Shown here: piece after piece, positions 1 through 8,045 of the stretch
Layout: each line of letters opens with the position of its first letter
Numbering within the stretch: position 1 is the first letter of the stretch
Assembly: GCA_002454425.1 (NCBI GenBank)
Contig: DKIV01000007.1
Coordinates: 18,501-82,500 of the forward strand
Length of the DNA stretch: 64,000 bases
Source: Sphingobacteriaceae bacterium UBA6709
Lineage (GTDB): Bacteria > Bacteroidota > Bacteroidia > Sphingobacteriales > Sphingobacteriaceae
Direction: 5' to 3'
Position numbers and translations under genes: made by a program
Notes under the pieces: generated by a model
What the model was told of the DNA's origin: nothing
Seen by the model: the letters and a program-made list of their open reading frames with translations, nothing else
Databases searched by the model: none

Positions 1-197
1 TCCGGATTGCCATTATCCTCAATGGTTTTCACAACCATAGGGGAGCTCCTGGCTAGCCTTGAGGCTTCGGTAGTAAAATATCCTTTAATATCGAAATAAG
101 ACTTTGCCTGTCCGTCTGTATTATTATGGCCAGTTTCGCATGATGCAAAGCTGGCCATAATGAATGATATAAAAAATAACTTCTTAAATAAGTACAT
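1..197 (-). CDS. Putative lipoprotein, 5' part only (runs off window)
   Basis: The reading frame opens at an ATG at 197 on the minus strand and stays open for 65 codons to the window edge. It begins with basic residues and a hydrophobic stretch ending in FASC at about residues 17-20, which looks like a lipobox with Cys20 as the lipidated residue. The start lies inside the last codons of gpmI (14-base overlap), so it is probably translationally coupled to it. The rest of the protein is unseen and no family is recognised. Confidence 0.6.
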   Translation of the reverse strand, partial: MYLFKKLFFISFIMASFASCETGHNNTDGQAKSYFDIKGYFTTEASRLARSSPMVVKTIEDNGNP

Positions 198-1704
198 TAC
201 CTGTCATTTTCGGCGGCACAGGAACTCCTAATAGACTTAGTACCGTCGGTGCCACATCTCCTAACTTGCCATCCTTAATTGACTTATGATCTTTGTCGAT
301 AAGAATACAAGGAACAAGATTTGTAGTATGTGCAGTGTTTGGTGAACCATCTGCGTTAACCATAAAATCAGCGTTACCATGATCTGCAAGAATGATGAAT
401 GAATAACCTTCTTTCATTCCGGTTTCAACAACAGCTTTCAGACATCCGTCAACCGTTTCAACAGCCTTTACTACAGCCTCAAACACGCCCGTATGTCCCA
501 CCATATCAGGATTAGCGAAGTTTAGACAAATAAAATCCGGCTTGTGAGCTGGAATCTCCGCGCAAATTGCCTCTTTAATGCCCGCGGCACTCATTTCCGG
601 CTGCAGGTCATAGGTAGCAACCTTCGGAGATGGTACCAGAAGACGTTTTTCTCCGTTAAATTCCTTCTCGCGACCTCCGGAAAAGAAGAATGTTACGTGC
701 GGATACTTTTCAGTCTCAGCGATACGTACCTGAGTCTTTCCTGCGCGCTCAAGAACTTCGCCCAGCGTGTCAGTAAGATCTTCTTTGGTAAATACTACCT
801 TTACATCTTTAAAAGTCTCATCGTAAGTTGTCATTGTAACATAATACAACGATAACGGTTGCATATCAAAATCAGGGAAGGCCTTCTGCGTAAGTGCCTG
901 AGTGATTTCCCGACCGCGGTCGGTACGGAAGTTGAAGCATAATACAACATCTCCTTCTTCAATTACCGCTACCGGTCTGTCCAATGAATCTACTTTAACT
1001 ATCGGCTTAATAAATTCGTCGGTAACACCATCTTCGTATGATTGTTCCACAGCAGCTTTCAGGTTAGTAGCATGAGCACCGATACCATGAACCATGACAT
1101 CGTAAGCCTGTTTAACGCGCTCCCACCTGTTATCGCGATCCATCGCGTAATAACGGCCAATTAGCGAAGCTATCTGTACTGGCGTACCTTCAAGATTGCT
1201 TTCAAGCTGTGCTACGTATCCGGCACCTCCGGTAGGAGCAGTATCACGTCCATCCATAAACGCGTGAACAAATACCTTTTCCAACCCTGCGGCGGTGGCT
1301 GCTTTACAGAGACCTGTTACATGCTTAATGTGCGAATGCACACCGCCATCAGATAACAAGCCGATAAAATGCACTTTCTTTCCTTCTTTCTTCGCATAGG
1401 CAAATGCCTCTGTCAAAACAGGGTTTACCGCAAGCTCACCTTCGTCAACAGCCTTGTGAATACGGCCCAGCTCCTGATAAACCACACGACCGGCGCCAAG
1501 ATTCATATGTCCTACTTCCGAGTTGCCCATCTGACCGTCAGGCAAGCCTACAGCCATGCCAGAGGCTTCGAGTTTGGAGTTAGGATATGTTTCTATTAAG
1601 CTATTGAAATAAGGTGTCTTTGCTGCAAGAATTGCGTTGGAGTCATCGGCCTTGCCGTAGCCCCAGCCGTCTAATATAATTAGCGCTACTTTTTTATTTT
1701 CCAC
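184..1704 (-). CDS. gpmI: 2,3-bisphosphoglycerate-independent phosphoglycerate mutase
   Basis: Interconverts 3- and 2-phosphoglycerate in cytosolic glycolysis and gluconeogenesis, using two metal ions and a phosphoserine intermediate. The 506-residue length is normal for the family. The N-terminal LDGWG supplies a metal-binding Asp, and GNSEVGH near residue 62 carries the catalytic Ser. ADHGNAD near residue 440 and HTTN near 455 belong to the second metal site. The start must be the GTG at 1704: upstream in-frame codons give no ATG, and the overlapping ATG runs into a stop. A TTG-N19-TATATTTG promoter ends 4 bases before this GTG, so the message is predicted to be leaderless. The downstream lipoprotein gene overlaps its 3' end. 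Confidence 0.97.
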   Translation of the reverse strand: MENKKVALIILDGWGYGKADDSNAILAAKTPYFNSLIETYPNSKLEASGMAVGLPDGQMGNSEVGHMNLGAGRVVYQELGRIHKAVDEGELAVNPVLTEAFAYAKKEGKKVHFIGLLSDGGVHSHIKHVTGLCKAATAAGLEKVFVHAFMDGRDTAPTGGAGYVAQLESNLEGTPVQIASLIGRYYAMDRDNRWERVKQAYDVMVHGIGAHATNLKAAVEQSYEDGVTDEFIKPIVKVDSLDRPVAVIEEGDVVLCFNFRTDRGREITQALTQKAFPDFDMQPLSLYYVTMTTYDETFKDVKVVFTKEDLTDTLGEVLERAGKTQVRIAETEKYPHVTFFFSGGREKEFNGEKRLLVPSPKVATYDLQPEMSAAGIKEAICAEIPAHKPDFICLNFANPDMVGHTGVFEAVVKAVETVDGCLKAVVETGMKEGYSFIILADHGNADFMVNADGSPNTAHTTNLVPCILIDKDHKSIKDGKLGDVAPTVLSLLGVPVPPKMTGNVLI

Positions 1705-1708
1705 ATGA

Positions 1709-1738
1709 CAAATATACTTAACAGCATCCCTTAATCAA
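1709..1738 (-). promoter_or_regulatory. gpmI promoter (TTG-N19-TATATTTG)
   Basis: On the minus strand a TTG at 1738-1736 is followed after 19 bases by TATATTTG (1716-1709), an exact match to the Bacteroidetes -33/-7 consensus. The GTG start of gpmI lies 4 bases after the box, so transcription should begin at or next to the start codon. Confidence 0.65.
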
Positions 1739-1889
1739 AGTGACTCCAATCACATTCATGTCGATAAATCATGCCTTTTCCCATTTTAATGACACTTTTC
1801 AGCCTGCTTTCGCAGAGAAACTCCTGCTTCATTATATTTCTACGGAAGCCAGCGGCAGGGACATGCTGCCGGCGATTATTCTTTAAACA

Positions 1890-1908
1890 GATGTTAAATT
1901 AAAACATC
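1890..1908. promoter_or_regulatory. Palindrome upstream of the nadC promoter
   Basis: GATGTT and AACATC flank a 7-base spacer, 29 bases upstream of the nadC -7 box. The position would suit an operator or activator site. The binding protein is unknown and a chance AT-rich palindrome is possible. Confidence 0.3.
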
Positions 1909-1936
1909 ATATTAAGAGCTAAGTCAGCTTAATTAT

Positions 1937-1944
1937 TACTTTTG
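1937..1944 (+). promoter_or_regulatory. nadC -7 box TACTTTTG
   Basis: Exact TAnnTTTG match ending 5 bases before the nadC ATG at 1950. No TTG is found at the usual -33 distance. It decides the start: the GTG at 1944 overlaps the box, so ATG 1950 is preferred and the mRNA is predicted to be leaderless. Confidence 0.6.
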
Positions 1945-1949
1945 TGTCC

Positions 1950-2801
1950 ATGAGTACTGAAGTATCCTTATTATCGAAGTTTATAAGAGAAGCACTTATT
2001 GAGGATGTGGGCGATGGCGACCATACCTCTCTATCAACGATCCCACAGGGAAAGCAAGGCACCGCCCAGCTGATCATCAAGGAAGATGGAGTCCTTGCGG
2101 GCGTAAGTGTTGCCCTCGAGATATTTAATACCGTAGACAGCGCGCTGGTGGTAAATACCTTTATTCAGGATGGCACGATTGTTAAGGTTGGAGATATCGT
2201 TCTGACAGTAAACGGCCCGGTACACTCCATCCTGGTCGCGGAACGCCTTGTGCTGAACATTATGCAGCGAATGAGCGGAATCGCAACTGTTACCCGCCGG
2301 ATTACCACGCTCATAGCGTCCACGAACACCCGCATTCTCGACACCAGGAAAACTACGCCGAATCTGCGTTTTCTCGAAAAGATGGCCGTGACTATTGGTG
2401 GCGGTGTTAATCATCGTATCGGGCTCTATGATATGATCCTTATCAAAGACAATCATGTGGATTATGCAGGAGGCATCACTCAGGCCTTAGTCGCAGCGCG
2501 TGAATATTTGTCGGAAAAAAACAAGAACATCCAAATTGAAATCGAAGTGCGCAACAAAAAGGAGCTTTCAGAGGTTATAAGCAATGGTGGTGCAGACCGC
2601 ATTATGCTTGATAACTTTAGTCCTTCAGCGCTTAAAGAAGCTGTAGACATCATCGGTGGACGCTTTGTTACCGAGGCTTCCGGTGGTATTACAGAACAGA
2701 ACGTACTCGAATACGCGCAAACCGGGGTGGATTTCATCTCTATAGGCGCCTTGACACATTCTGTTAAAAGTCTGGACATGAGCTTGAAAGCTGTAAAATA
2801 G
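1950..2801 (+). CDS. nadC: Nicotinate-nucleotide diphosphorylase (carboxylating)
   Basis: Quinolinate phosphoribosyltransferase: converts quinolinate and PRPP to nicotinate mononucleotide, CO2 and PPi in de novo NAD synthesis. The 283 residues match the family. DTRKTTPNLR near residue 135 and LIKDNH near residue 170 are the substrate-binding basic motifs, and IEVEVRN-like, MLDN and ASGGI segments complete the barrel. The ATG at 1950 is chosen over the in-frame GTG at 1944 because the promoter box ends at 1944. nadA and nadB are not in this window. plsY follows 59 bases downstream in the same direction and may share the transcript. Confidence 0.96.
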   Translation: MSTEVSLLSKFIREALIEDVGDGDHTSLSTIPQGKQGTAQLIIKEDGVLAGVSVALEIFNTVDSALVVNTFIQDGTIVKVGDIVLTVNGPVHSILVAERLVLNIMQRMSGIATVTRRITTLIASTNTRILDTRKTTPNLRFLEKMAVTIGGGVNHRIGLYDMILIKDNHVDYAGGITQALVAAREYLSEKNKNIQIEIEVRNKKELSEVISNGGADRIMLDNFSPSALKEAVDIIGGRFVTEASGGITEQNVLEYAQTGVDFISIGALTHSVKSLDMSLKAVK

Positions 2802-2860
2802 ATGTGATTTGTATCATTACATTATTTTGACTGAGCATTTTTTGTAATTTTACCAGCTGA

Positions 2861-3511
2861 ATGATATCCATATATTCAATTTCGGCACTCATTGTTGCCT
2901 ATCTTTTTGGATCTATTCCTAGTGCCGTCTGGATTGGCGAGGCATTTTTCGGTATAGACGTACGTGAATACGGAAGTGGAAATGCAGGCGCTACCAACAC
3001 TTTCCGAGTGTTAGGTAAAAATGCGGGTATTGCGGTCATGACCATTGACATACTGAAGGGATTCACGGCTACCAATCTGGCGTATTTCATTGGCCTGTCG
3101 GTTACCGGACCTCAGCACTCTATCGTGTTTGTTAACTACCAACTCGCTTTGGGTGTCACTGCCGTCATGGGGCACCTCTTCCCAATATTTGCAGGCTTTA
3201 GAGGCGGTAAGGGCATAGCTACGCTATTTGGCATGGTGCTGGCCGTGCACTTCGGGGCAGCCATGTTTTGCGTATCAATTTTCTTGCTTGTCCTTATGCT
3301 CACAAGATATGTATCGTTGAGCTCCATCATTGCGGGATTTTCCTTTCCCATGAGTATCATCTTTGTCTTTCATTCTCCGCTTCGTTCAGTGGTCTTATAC
3401 GGCATGTGCATATGCATCTTAATTCTGGTTACTCACCAGAAAAACATTGAACGTCTTGTGAGAGGAACGGAGTCAAAGGTTAACCTCTTTCGCCGGAAGA
3501 CTGCGGTTTAG
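2861..3511 (+). CDS. plsY: Acyl-phosphate:glycerol-3-phosphate acyltransferase PlsY
   Basis: Integral membrane enzyme that transfers an acyl group from acyl-phosphate to sn-glycerol-3-phosphate, the first step of phospholipid synthesis in most bacteria. The 216-residue protein has about six hydrophobic segments and the three family motifs: GSIPSA near residue 17, SGNAGATNTFRVLGK near 38 and GHLFPIFAGFRGGKG near 101. It follows nadC. The partner plsX is not in the window. Confidence 0.95.
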   Translation: MISIYSISALIVAYLFGSIPSAVWIGEAFFGIDVREYGSGNAGATNTFRVLGKNAGIAVMTIDILKGFTATNLAYFIGLSVTGPQHSIVFVNYQLALGVTAVMGHLFPIFAGFRGGKGIATLFGMVLAVHFGAAMFCVSIFLLVLMLTRYVSLSSIIAGFSFPMSIIFVFHSPLRSVVLYGMCICILILVTHQKNIERLVRGTESKVNLFRRKTAV

Positions 3512-3666
3512 AGTATCCTTCCGGCTATACGTACCACTCAGCCTCAACGGTAGGCTTTTCCGCGTCTCTATTACAAGCATTTTATTGAAGCAAGATTTTA
3601 TGGGTCGATAAAAACACGCGTTCGCTATTCTTGTTACTAATATTAAACTTTCAACTAAAAGATTCC

Positions 3667-4452
3667 ATGAAACGTCTGAAATCGCTAAGCACCCTGGGTG
3701 CTATATTGCTCTTCGCCGCGTGTTCTACAGTACCGCTTACAGGGCGCCGTCAGCTAAATCTGGCTAACTCTTCGCAAATACAGCAAGAGTCATTACAAGC
3801 TTATCGTCAGTTTCTTGGCGACTCAAAGACCAAAGTATTAACGTCAGGAGAACAGGTAACACGCGTCAAAAACGTCGGTAACCGTATCGCCGCGGCCATA
3901 GACCGCTATCTCAAAGCCAACGGTTATGCTAATCAGTATAACTTCAGCTGGGAGTTCAACGTGGTGCAAAGCTCTGAGATCAACGCGTGGTGTATGCCCG
4001 GCGGGAAGGTCGCTGTATATACAGGTATCCTGCGTGTAGCTAATACCGACGCCGCTCTTGCCACCGTTATGGGGCATGAGATTGCGCATGCCATTGCGCG
4101 GCATTCTGAGGAACGTTATTCTCAAACCATGGGAGCACAGGCGCTCGGCAGTGTCATTGGCGCGGTTGGAAAGTCAGACGGAATCAATCAGCTTTACGGT
4201 CTTGGCGGTCAGCTGGCTCTACTTAAATACGGTAGATCGCAGGAATCTGAGGCTGACCATCTTGGTTTGATTTTCATGGCAATGGCCGGATATGATCCAT
4301 CTGCTGCCATTTCCTTCTGGCAACGCATGGCAAATACGAAGAGCGGCAATGGCGCGCCTCCCGAGTTTTTAAGTACGCATCCCAGCGATGCGACGCGTAT
4401 CGCGGATATAAAAAGACTGCTCCCTGAAGCTCAGAAATACTACAAGAATTAA
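3667..4452 (+). CDS. M48 family metalloprotease, lipoprotein
   Basis: A 261-residue Zn metalloprotease of the M48 (Oma1/LoiP/BepA-like) group, presumably lipid-anchored and facing the periplasm, with a role in envelope protein quality control by family analogy. The N-terminus is a lipoprotein signal with lipobox FAAC, giving Cys near residue 20. HEIAHAIARH near residue 136 is the HExxH zinc motif, and ESEADHLG near 196 provides the third ligand Glu. The frame is open upstream to 3631, but only the ATG at 3667 starts a credible signal peptide. A second M48 gene lies 1.5 kb downstream. A strong terminator follows directly. Confidence 0.92.
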   Translation: MKRLKSLSTLGAILLFAACSTVPLTGRRQLNLANSSQIQQESLQAYRQFLGDSKTKVLTSGEQVTRVKNVGNRIAAAIDRYLKANGYANQYNFSWEFNVVQSSEINAWCMPGGKVAVYTGILRVANTDAALATVMGHEIAHAIARHSEERYSQTMGAQALGSVIGAVGKSDGINQLYGLGGQLALLKYGRSQESEADHLGLIFMAMAGYDPSAAISFWQRMANTKSGNGAPPEFLSTHPSDATRIADIKRLLPEAQKYYKN

Positions 4453-4462
4453 ATATTAACAC

Positions 4463-4516
4463 AAAAAGAGCCGGCGGATATATCAAACCATCATGATACA
4501 TCCTCCGGCTCTTTTG
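4463..4516 (+). terminator. Intrinsic terminator of the M48 lipoprotein gene
   Basis: AAAAGAGCCGG pairs with CCGGCTCTTTT; a single C/T mismatch separates this from a further four pairs (GGAT with ATCC). The loop is about 20 bases and the hairpin ends in T4, 10 bases after the stop codon. Confidence 0.85.
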
Positions 4517-4755
4517 TATTTAAACCGATCGTATTCTCCCTTCAAGTTGCAAACAGAGCTTTCCTATGAAGACCTAATCTGAACACTAAAAAAGAGATAC
4601 CTTTATTAGAAGAAGAAGAGAGTTAAAGATTGCCCCTCTGCAAACTTAACATGACCTCAGAACATTACGACAACATTACAATAATTTGCAAATTGTAATT
4701 TCTTTGTTAATTTTATAACATTATACAATAATTTACAGCCCTAATCTATTACAAG
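4517..4755. other. Intergenic region before the TM2 cluster
   Basis: AT-rich and without a credible reading frame. The only structure seen is a near-palindrome at 4675-4699, with ATTAC and GTAAT arms around AATTTGCAAATT, about 60 bases before the TM2 start. No exact TAnnTTTG box was found. Confidence 0.4.
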
Positions 4756-5097
4756 ATGAACAATGTTGACTTGTTTTTAATGTCGAAAGCAAAGTATTTC
4801 GACGCTGACGCACTTCCATATATCAGAGAACAGTTAATGAATGCTGATGAGTCTAAATGGCCTCAAATTCATATGACTGAATTTAAAGATCCTACGATGA
4901 TGCTTATCGTGTCGTTATTGGTAGGACACTTTGGAATTGACAGGTTCTTGATGGGCGACACCGGACTAGGTATCGCTAAGTTGCTTACTTGCGGCGGATT
5001 CGGTATCTGGACTGTTGTCGATTGGTTCCTGGTGATGGGCAACGCTAAAAAGAAGAATTACGAGAAACTTCAGTACATCTTCCTTTCCACTTACTAG
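4756..5097 (+). CDS. TM2 domain-containing membrane protein
   Basis: A 113-residue protein with a polar N-terminal 45 residues followed by a TM2 domain: two hydrophobic helices joined by a short turn. The family signature is visible as GHFGIDRFLMGDTGLGIAKL near residue 57 and GGFGIWTVVDW near 77. The molecular role of TM2 proteins in bacteria is not established. The gene is first of four same-direction genes (TM2, DUF2752, DUF4870-like, M48) separated by 20 bases or less, which look like one operon. Confidence 0.88.
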   Translation: MNNVDLFLMSKAKYFDADALPYIREQLMNADESKWPQIHMTEFKDPTMMLIVSLLVGHFGIDRFLMGDTGLGIAKLLTCGGFGIWTVVDWFLVMGNAKKKNYEKLQYIFLSTY

Positions 5098-5117
5098 GGA
5101 ATGACAAAAACACAGGT

Positions 5118-5561
5118 ATGAACAACCCTTCATTACAATTCTTACCATCAAGAACGCGTGAAAAGCGAACTTTATACCTGCTGTTTACTGTCCTGTGGAT
5201 ATTAAGTATCGCATGGATATTTTTTTTTGAAGCGCGTCAGCACACACATGGCATGGAGCTGTGCGCTTTCAAACGCTTAACCGGAATTGCCTGTCCTTCC
5301 TGCGGCATTACCAGATCGGTCGTTGCTTTGATACACGGCAACTATGGCGATGCTTTTTTTATCAATCCGCTCGGATATTTAGCCTCACTGCTGCTGCTGC
5401 TAACTCCAGGCATGTTAATCGCAGATCTGATTACGTACCGCTCCAGTTTTTACACCGCCTATAAGAAACTTGAACAGCTCTTTCATAAGCGTTCTGTGTT
5501 TATAAGCTTTTTTATCCTTATCCTGATAAATTGGATCTGGAACATCTGTAAAGGTATCTGA
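5118..5561 (+). CDS. DUF2752 domain-containing membrane protein
   Basis: A 147-residue protein with about three transmembrane segments (roughly residues 19-37, 78-98 and 128-144). The DUF2752 signature is present: C-x-F-K followed by TGIACPSCGITRS near residues 50-70, with conserved cysteines that could bind a metal or form a disulfide. Function unknown. It starts 20 bases after the TM2 gene, and only one base separates its stop from the next start, indicating co-transcription. Confidence 0.88.
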   Translation: MNNPSLQFLPSRTREKRTLYLLFTVLWILSIAWIFFFEARQHTHGMELCAFKRLTGIACPSCGITRSVVALIHGNYGDAFFINPLGYLASLLLLLTPGMLIADLITYRSSFYTAYKKLEQLFHKRSVFISFFILILINWIWNICKGI

Positions 5562-5562
5562 C

Positions 5563-6003
5563 ATGAGAATCGCTGAATTTCTTTATAAGCCTAGCTTTTC
5601 CGAGGCCGAAAAGGCCTCAAATGCTTACGTCATGTCACTTGTGGCGTTGATGGCGGGCTTACCCTTGCCGATTATGAATCTGGTAGCTACGCTGATCTTT
5701 TTTCTGGCGAATAAGAGAGAGCGATTTTTCGTACGTTGGCACTGTACCCAGGCTTTATTATCACAACTTTTAGTGCTGCCATTCAATAGTTTCGCCTTTT
5801 GGTGGACCGTATCTATTCTTATGCATACGCGCGTGCCCGACAATAATTACGTTGCCTATATGATCACTATTATCGCCATCAACATCGTTGAGTTTTCGGC
5901 CACCATTTACGCTGCGATAAAAACCCGTAACAGGACGCATGTTGAATGGTATTTTGTTGGCCCGCTTACACATCTGATCTGTAAACCTGATACTAATGAG
6001 TAA
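5563..6003 (+). CDS. DUF4870/Tic20-like membrane protein
   Basis: A 146-residue protein with three or four hydrophobic segments and the pattern of DUF4870-like proteins (short helices with an ERFFVRWHCTQAL-type motif near residue 52, comparable to the usual FVRFHAxQAL). No catalytic motif is seen and the function is unknown. The family name is given on resemblance only. It overlaps the following M48 gene by 8 bases. Confidence 0.65.
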   Translation: MRIAEFLYKPSFSEAEKASNAYVMSLVALMAGLPLPIMNLVATLIFFLANKRERFFVRWHCTQALLSQLLVLPFNSFAFWWTVSILMHTRVPDNNYVAYMITIIAINIVEFSATIYAAIKTRNRTHVEWYFVGPLTHLICKPDTNE

Positions 6004-6775
6004 AGTTATTATGCAGGGGCTGAGCATCATCCTGGTGTGCCTCGCCATTTTTATTGCTCTGTCAAAGATAAATTGGATAGATGCTGGCACTCTCGATAAA
6101 GTGAGGCATTATGAACGTCAAGTTGGCACCGCCTACTGGAAAGCTTATTCAGGGACAATAACTCTTACAAGAGATACCCTTTTATATTATCCTGTTGATA
6201 CGATGCTTAGCGAACTCTGTAATGCCAACGGTATCGATCGCAATGACATTCACCTGCATGTCACTGACAATGAAGAGATTAACGCCTTCACCCTTCCCGG
6301 AGCGCACCTCATCGTACATAAAGGCCTGATAAAGACCTGCGAGTCGCAGTCTGAACTCGCCGGCGTGCTTGCTCATGAGCTTGCCCATATAGAGCAAAAT
6401 CACGCAATGCAAAATGTCATCAGGGAAATAGGACTAAACGTCATGCTGTCAGGAGGTAAAAATACTACCTCCGAGGCTTTACGAACACTGACCTCCAAGG
6501 GATTTAGCCGAGAGATGGAGAAAGAAGCCGACCTCAAGGGTCTCCGTTATCTGGCGCAGGCAAATGCCGACACCAAAGGGATGGCTGCATTTATGCGCAA
6601 TATGGCCGAACGCCAGAAATCAGCGCACGGCATCAATCTCAACTGGTTAAATACGCATCCTGAATCACAGGAGCGTGCCGACTATCTCACAAAAGAAGCG
6701 TCTAAACTTAGCACGAAGAGCCTTCCTCTCATAGCTCCACTAACCTGGGAAAAGCTAAAAAATGCGGTTGAATAG
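5996..6775 (+). CDS. M48 family metalloprotease, membrane-anchored
   Basis: A 259-residue protein with one N-terminal transmembrane segment (about residues 7-22) and a periplasmic M48 peptidase domain. HELAHIEQNH near residue 126 is the HExxH zinc site and EKEADLKGL near 174 gives the third ligand. Unlike the M48 protein at 3667 it lacks a lipobox. It overlaps the DUF4870-like gene, so the protease probably acts on or with the small membrane proteins upstream; this is inference. Its 3' end faces pabB with a 6-base gap. Confidence 0.9.
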   Translation: MSKVIMQGLSIILVCLAIFIALSKINWIDAGTLDKVRHYERQVGTAYWKAYSGTITLTRDTLLYYPVDTMLSELCNANGIDRNDIHLHVTDNEEINAFTLPGAHLIVHKGLIKTCESQSELAGVLAHELAHIEQNHAMQNVIREIGLNVMLSGGKNTTSEALRTLTSKGFSREMEKEADLKGLRYLAQANADTKGMAAFMRNMAERQKSAHGINLNWLNTHPESQERADYLTKEASKLSTKSLPLIAPLTWEKLKNAVE

Positions 6776-6781
6776 TATCTG

Positions 6782-8044
6782 CTATCGCAAAGCTTCAAAT
6801 ATAGCCTCGCCTTTCAGCATACACTCTTCATACTCTTGTTCCGGATCGCAGGCATAAGTTATAGCACCCCCCGTCTGGAAGGAGAGGTATCCGGTAGAAG
6901 CATTGTAACACAAACTGCGTATAATTACGTTAAAGTCGAAGTCGCCCTCCGGACTAAAATATCCGATGGCTCCGGAGTAAACACTCCGCTGATTAAGCTC
7001 ATACCTGTCGATAATCTCCATAGCCCTTATCTTGGGAGCGCCAGTCATGGATCCCATCGGAAAGCTGGCCTTAATAATCTCTGCCGGAGATGTCGTGTCT
7101 GCCACTTCGCAGCATACCGTAGAAATCATCTGATGCACGTGTTTAAAACTATAGATCCCAAACAGCTCTTCAACACGCACGGTACCTTGTAACGCTACAC
7201 GCGTAAGATCGTTCCTCACCAGATCTACAATCATCACATTCTCCGACTGCTCTTTCTCACTATTCCTTAAGTGCCTTGCATTAGCAGCGTCAATCAGCGG
7301 ATCGGCGGAACGCGCTGTCGTGCCCTTTATCGGTTGAGAAATAAGCTTATTCCCTCGCTTGCTTAAATATCGCTCGGGACTGGCAGAAATAATGTAATGA
7401 TCACGATTTTTAAAAAATGCCGAAAATGGGGCAGGAGACAGGCGGTTTAAGCGGAAATAAAGATCCAGCGGATTGAGCGTCACATCTTCAGCGTAAAACT
7501 CCTGACAAAAATTCATTTCGTAGATATCACCCCGTTTTATATGCCCCTTAATAGCTTCTACGCTTTGAATATATTCGTCACGCGTAAACCGTGCCTGATA
7601 GTCAACCTTAACTGCCGAATGCTCATTCAGTGAGATACGTTCAATAATCTCCATCACCTGAGCATCCCCGGAATGTAGATGAACCTCATTTCCCTTGATC
7701 GTCAGGACATGACAGGGCTTAAAGAAAAACATATCCGGAAAGCCCAGATAGTTAGGATTTGATGATTTTACATCTTCGAGTTCATTCTTCAGATCGTATG
7801 CCAGATAGCCCGGCACCCAATCCTCATTACCGGCAAGGAAACGCTCCAGTTCATCGAAAGCAGCGCCCGCGTTTACGGTAATCTGCTCGCGCGCGCCGAC
7901 GGCCAGCATGAAGTCGAATGCTGAATAGACATCCGCGTAAGCATTTGAATTAAAACAATGGGCCACATCAAATGATGTGGCCCATTGTAGTGCTTTATCT
8001 TTGAAGGCTTGCAGATCACCCTCAAATAAAAACGTCTTCTGCAT
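6782..8044 (-). CDS. pabB: Aminodeoxychorismate synthase component I
   Basis: Chorismate-binding enzyme that aminates chorismate to 4-amino-4-deoxychorismate for folate synthesis. The 420-residue protein shows PIKGTTAR at 238-245; the Lys of PIKGT (K240) is the nucleophile of PabB, where TrpE has PIAGT, so this is PabB rather than anthranilate synthase. The GDIYEMNFCQ and GAPKIRAMEI motifs are also present. There is no fused glutaminase domain. The gene starts 1 base after purA ends, so it is the last gene of a fur-purA-pabB unit. A class IV aminotransferase at 19825 is a candidate for the next step (PabC). Confidence 0.92.
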   Translation of the reverse strand: MQKTFLFEGDLQAFKDKALQWATSFDVAHCFNSNAYADVYSAFDFMLAVGAREQITVNAGAAFDELERFLAGNEDWVPGYLAYDLKNELEDVKSSNPNYLGFPDMFFFKPCHVLTIKGNEVHLHSGDAQVMEIIERISLNEHSAVKVDYQARFTRDEYIQSVEAIKGHIKRGDIYEMNFCQEFYAEDVTLNPLDLYFRLNRLSPAPFSAFFKNRDHYIISASPERYLSKRGNKLISQPIKGTTARSADPLIDAANARHLRNSEKEQSENVMIVDLVRNDLTRVALQGTVRVEELFGIYSFKHVHQMISTVCCEVADTTSPAEIIKASFPMGSMTGAPKIRAMEIIDRYELNQRSVYSGAIGYFSPEGDFDFNVIIRSLCYNASTGYLSFQTGGAITYACDPEQEYEECMLKGEAIFEALR

Positions 8045-8045
8045 A

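Noticed and set aside
544..1599. Plus-strand frames inside gpmI
   Set aside because: They are antisense shadows of a full-length, well-conserved gene and show no protein features.
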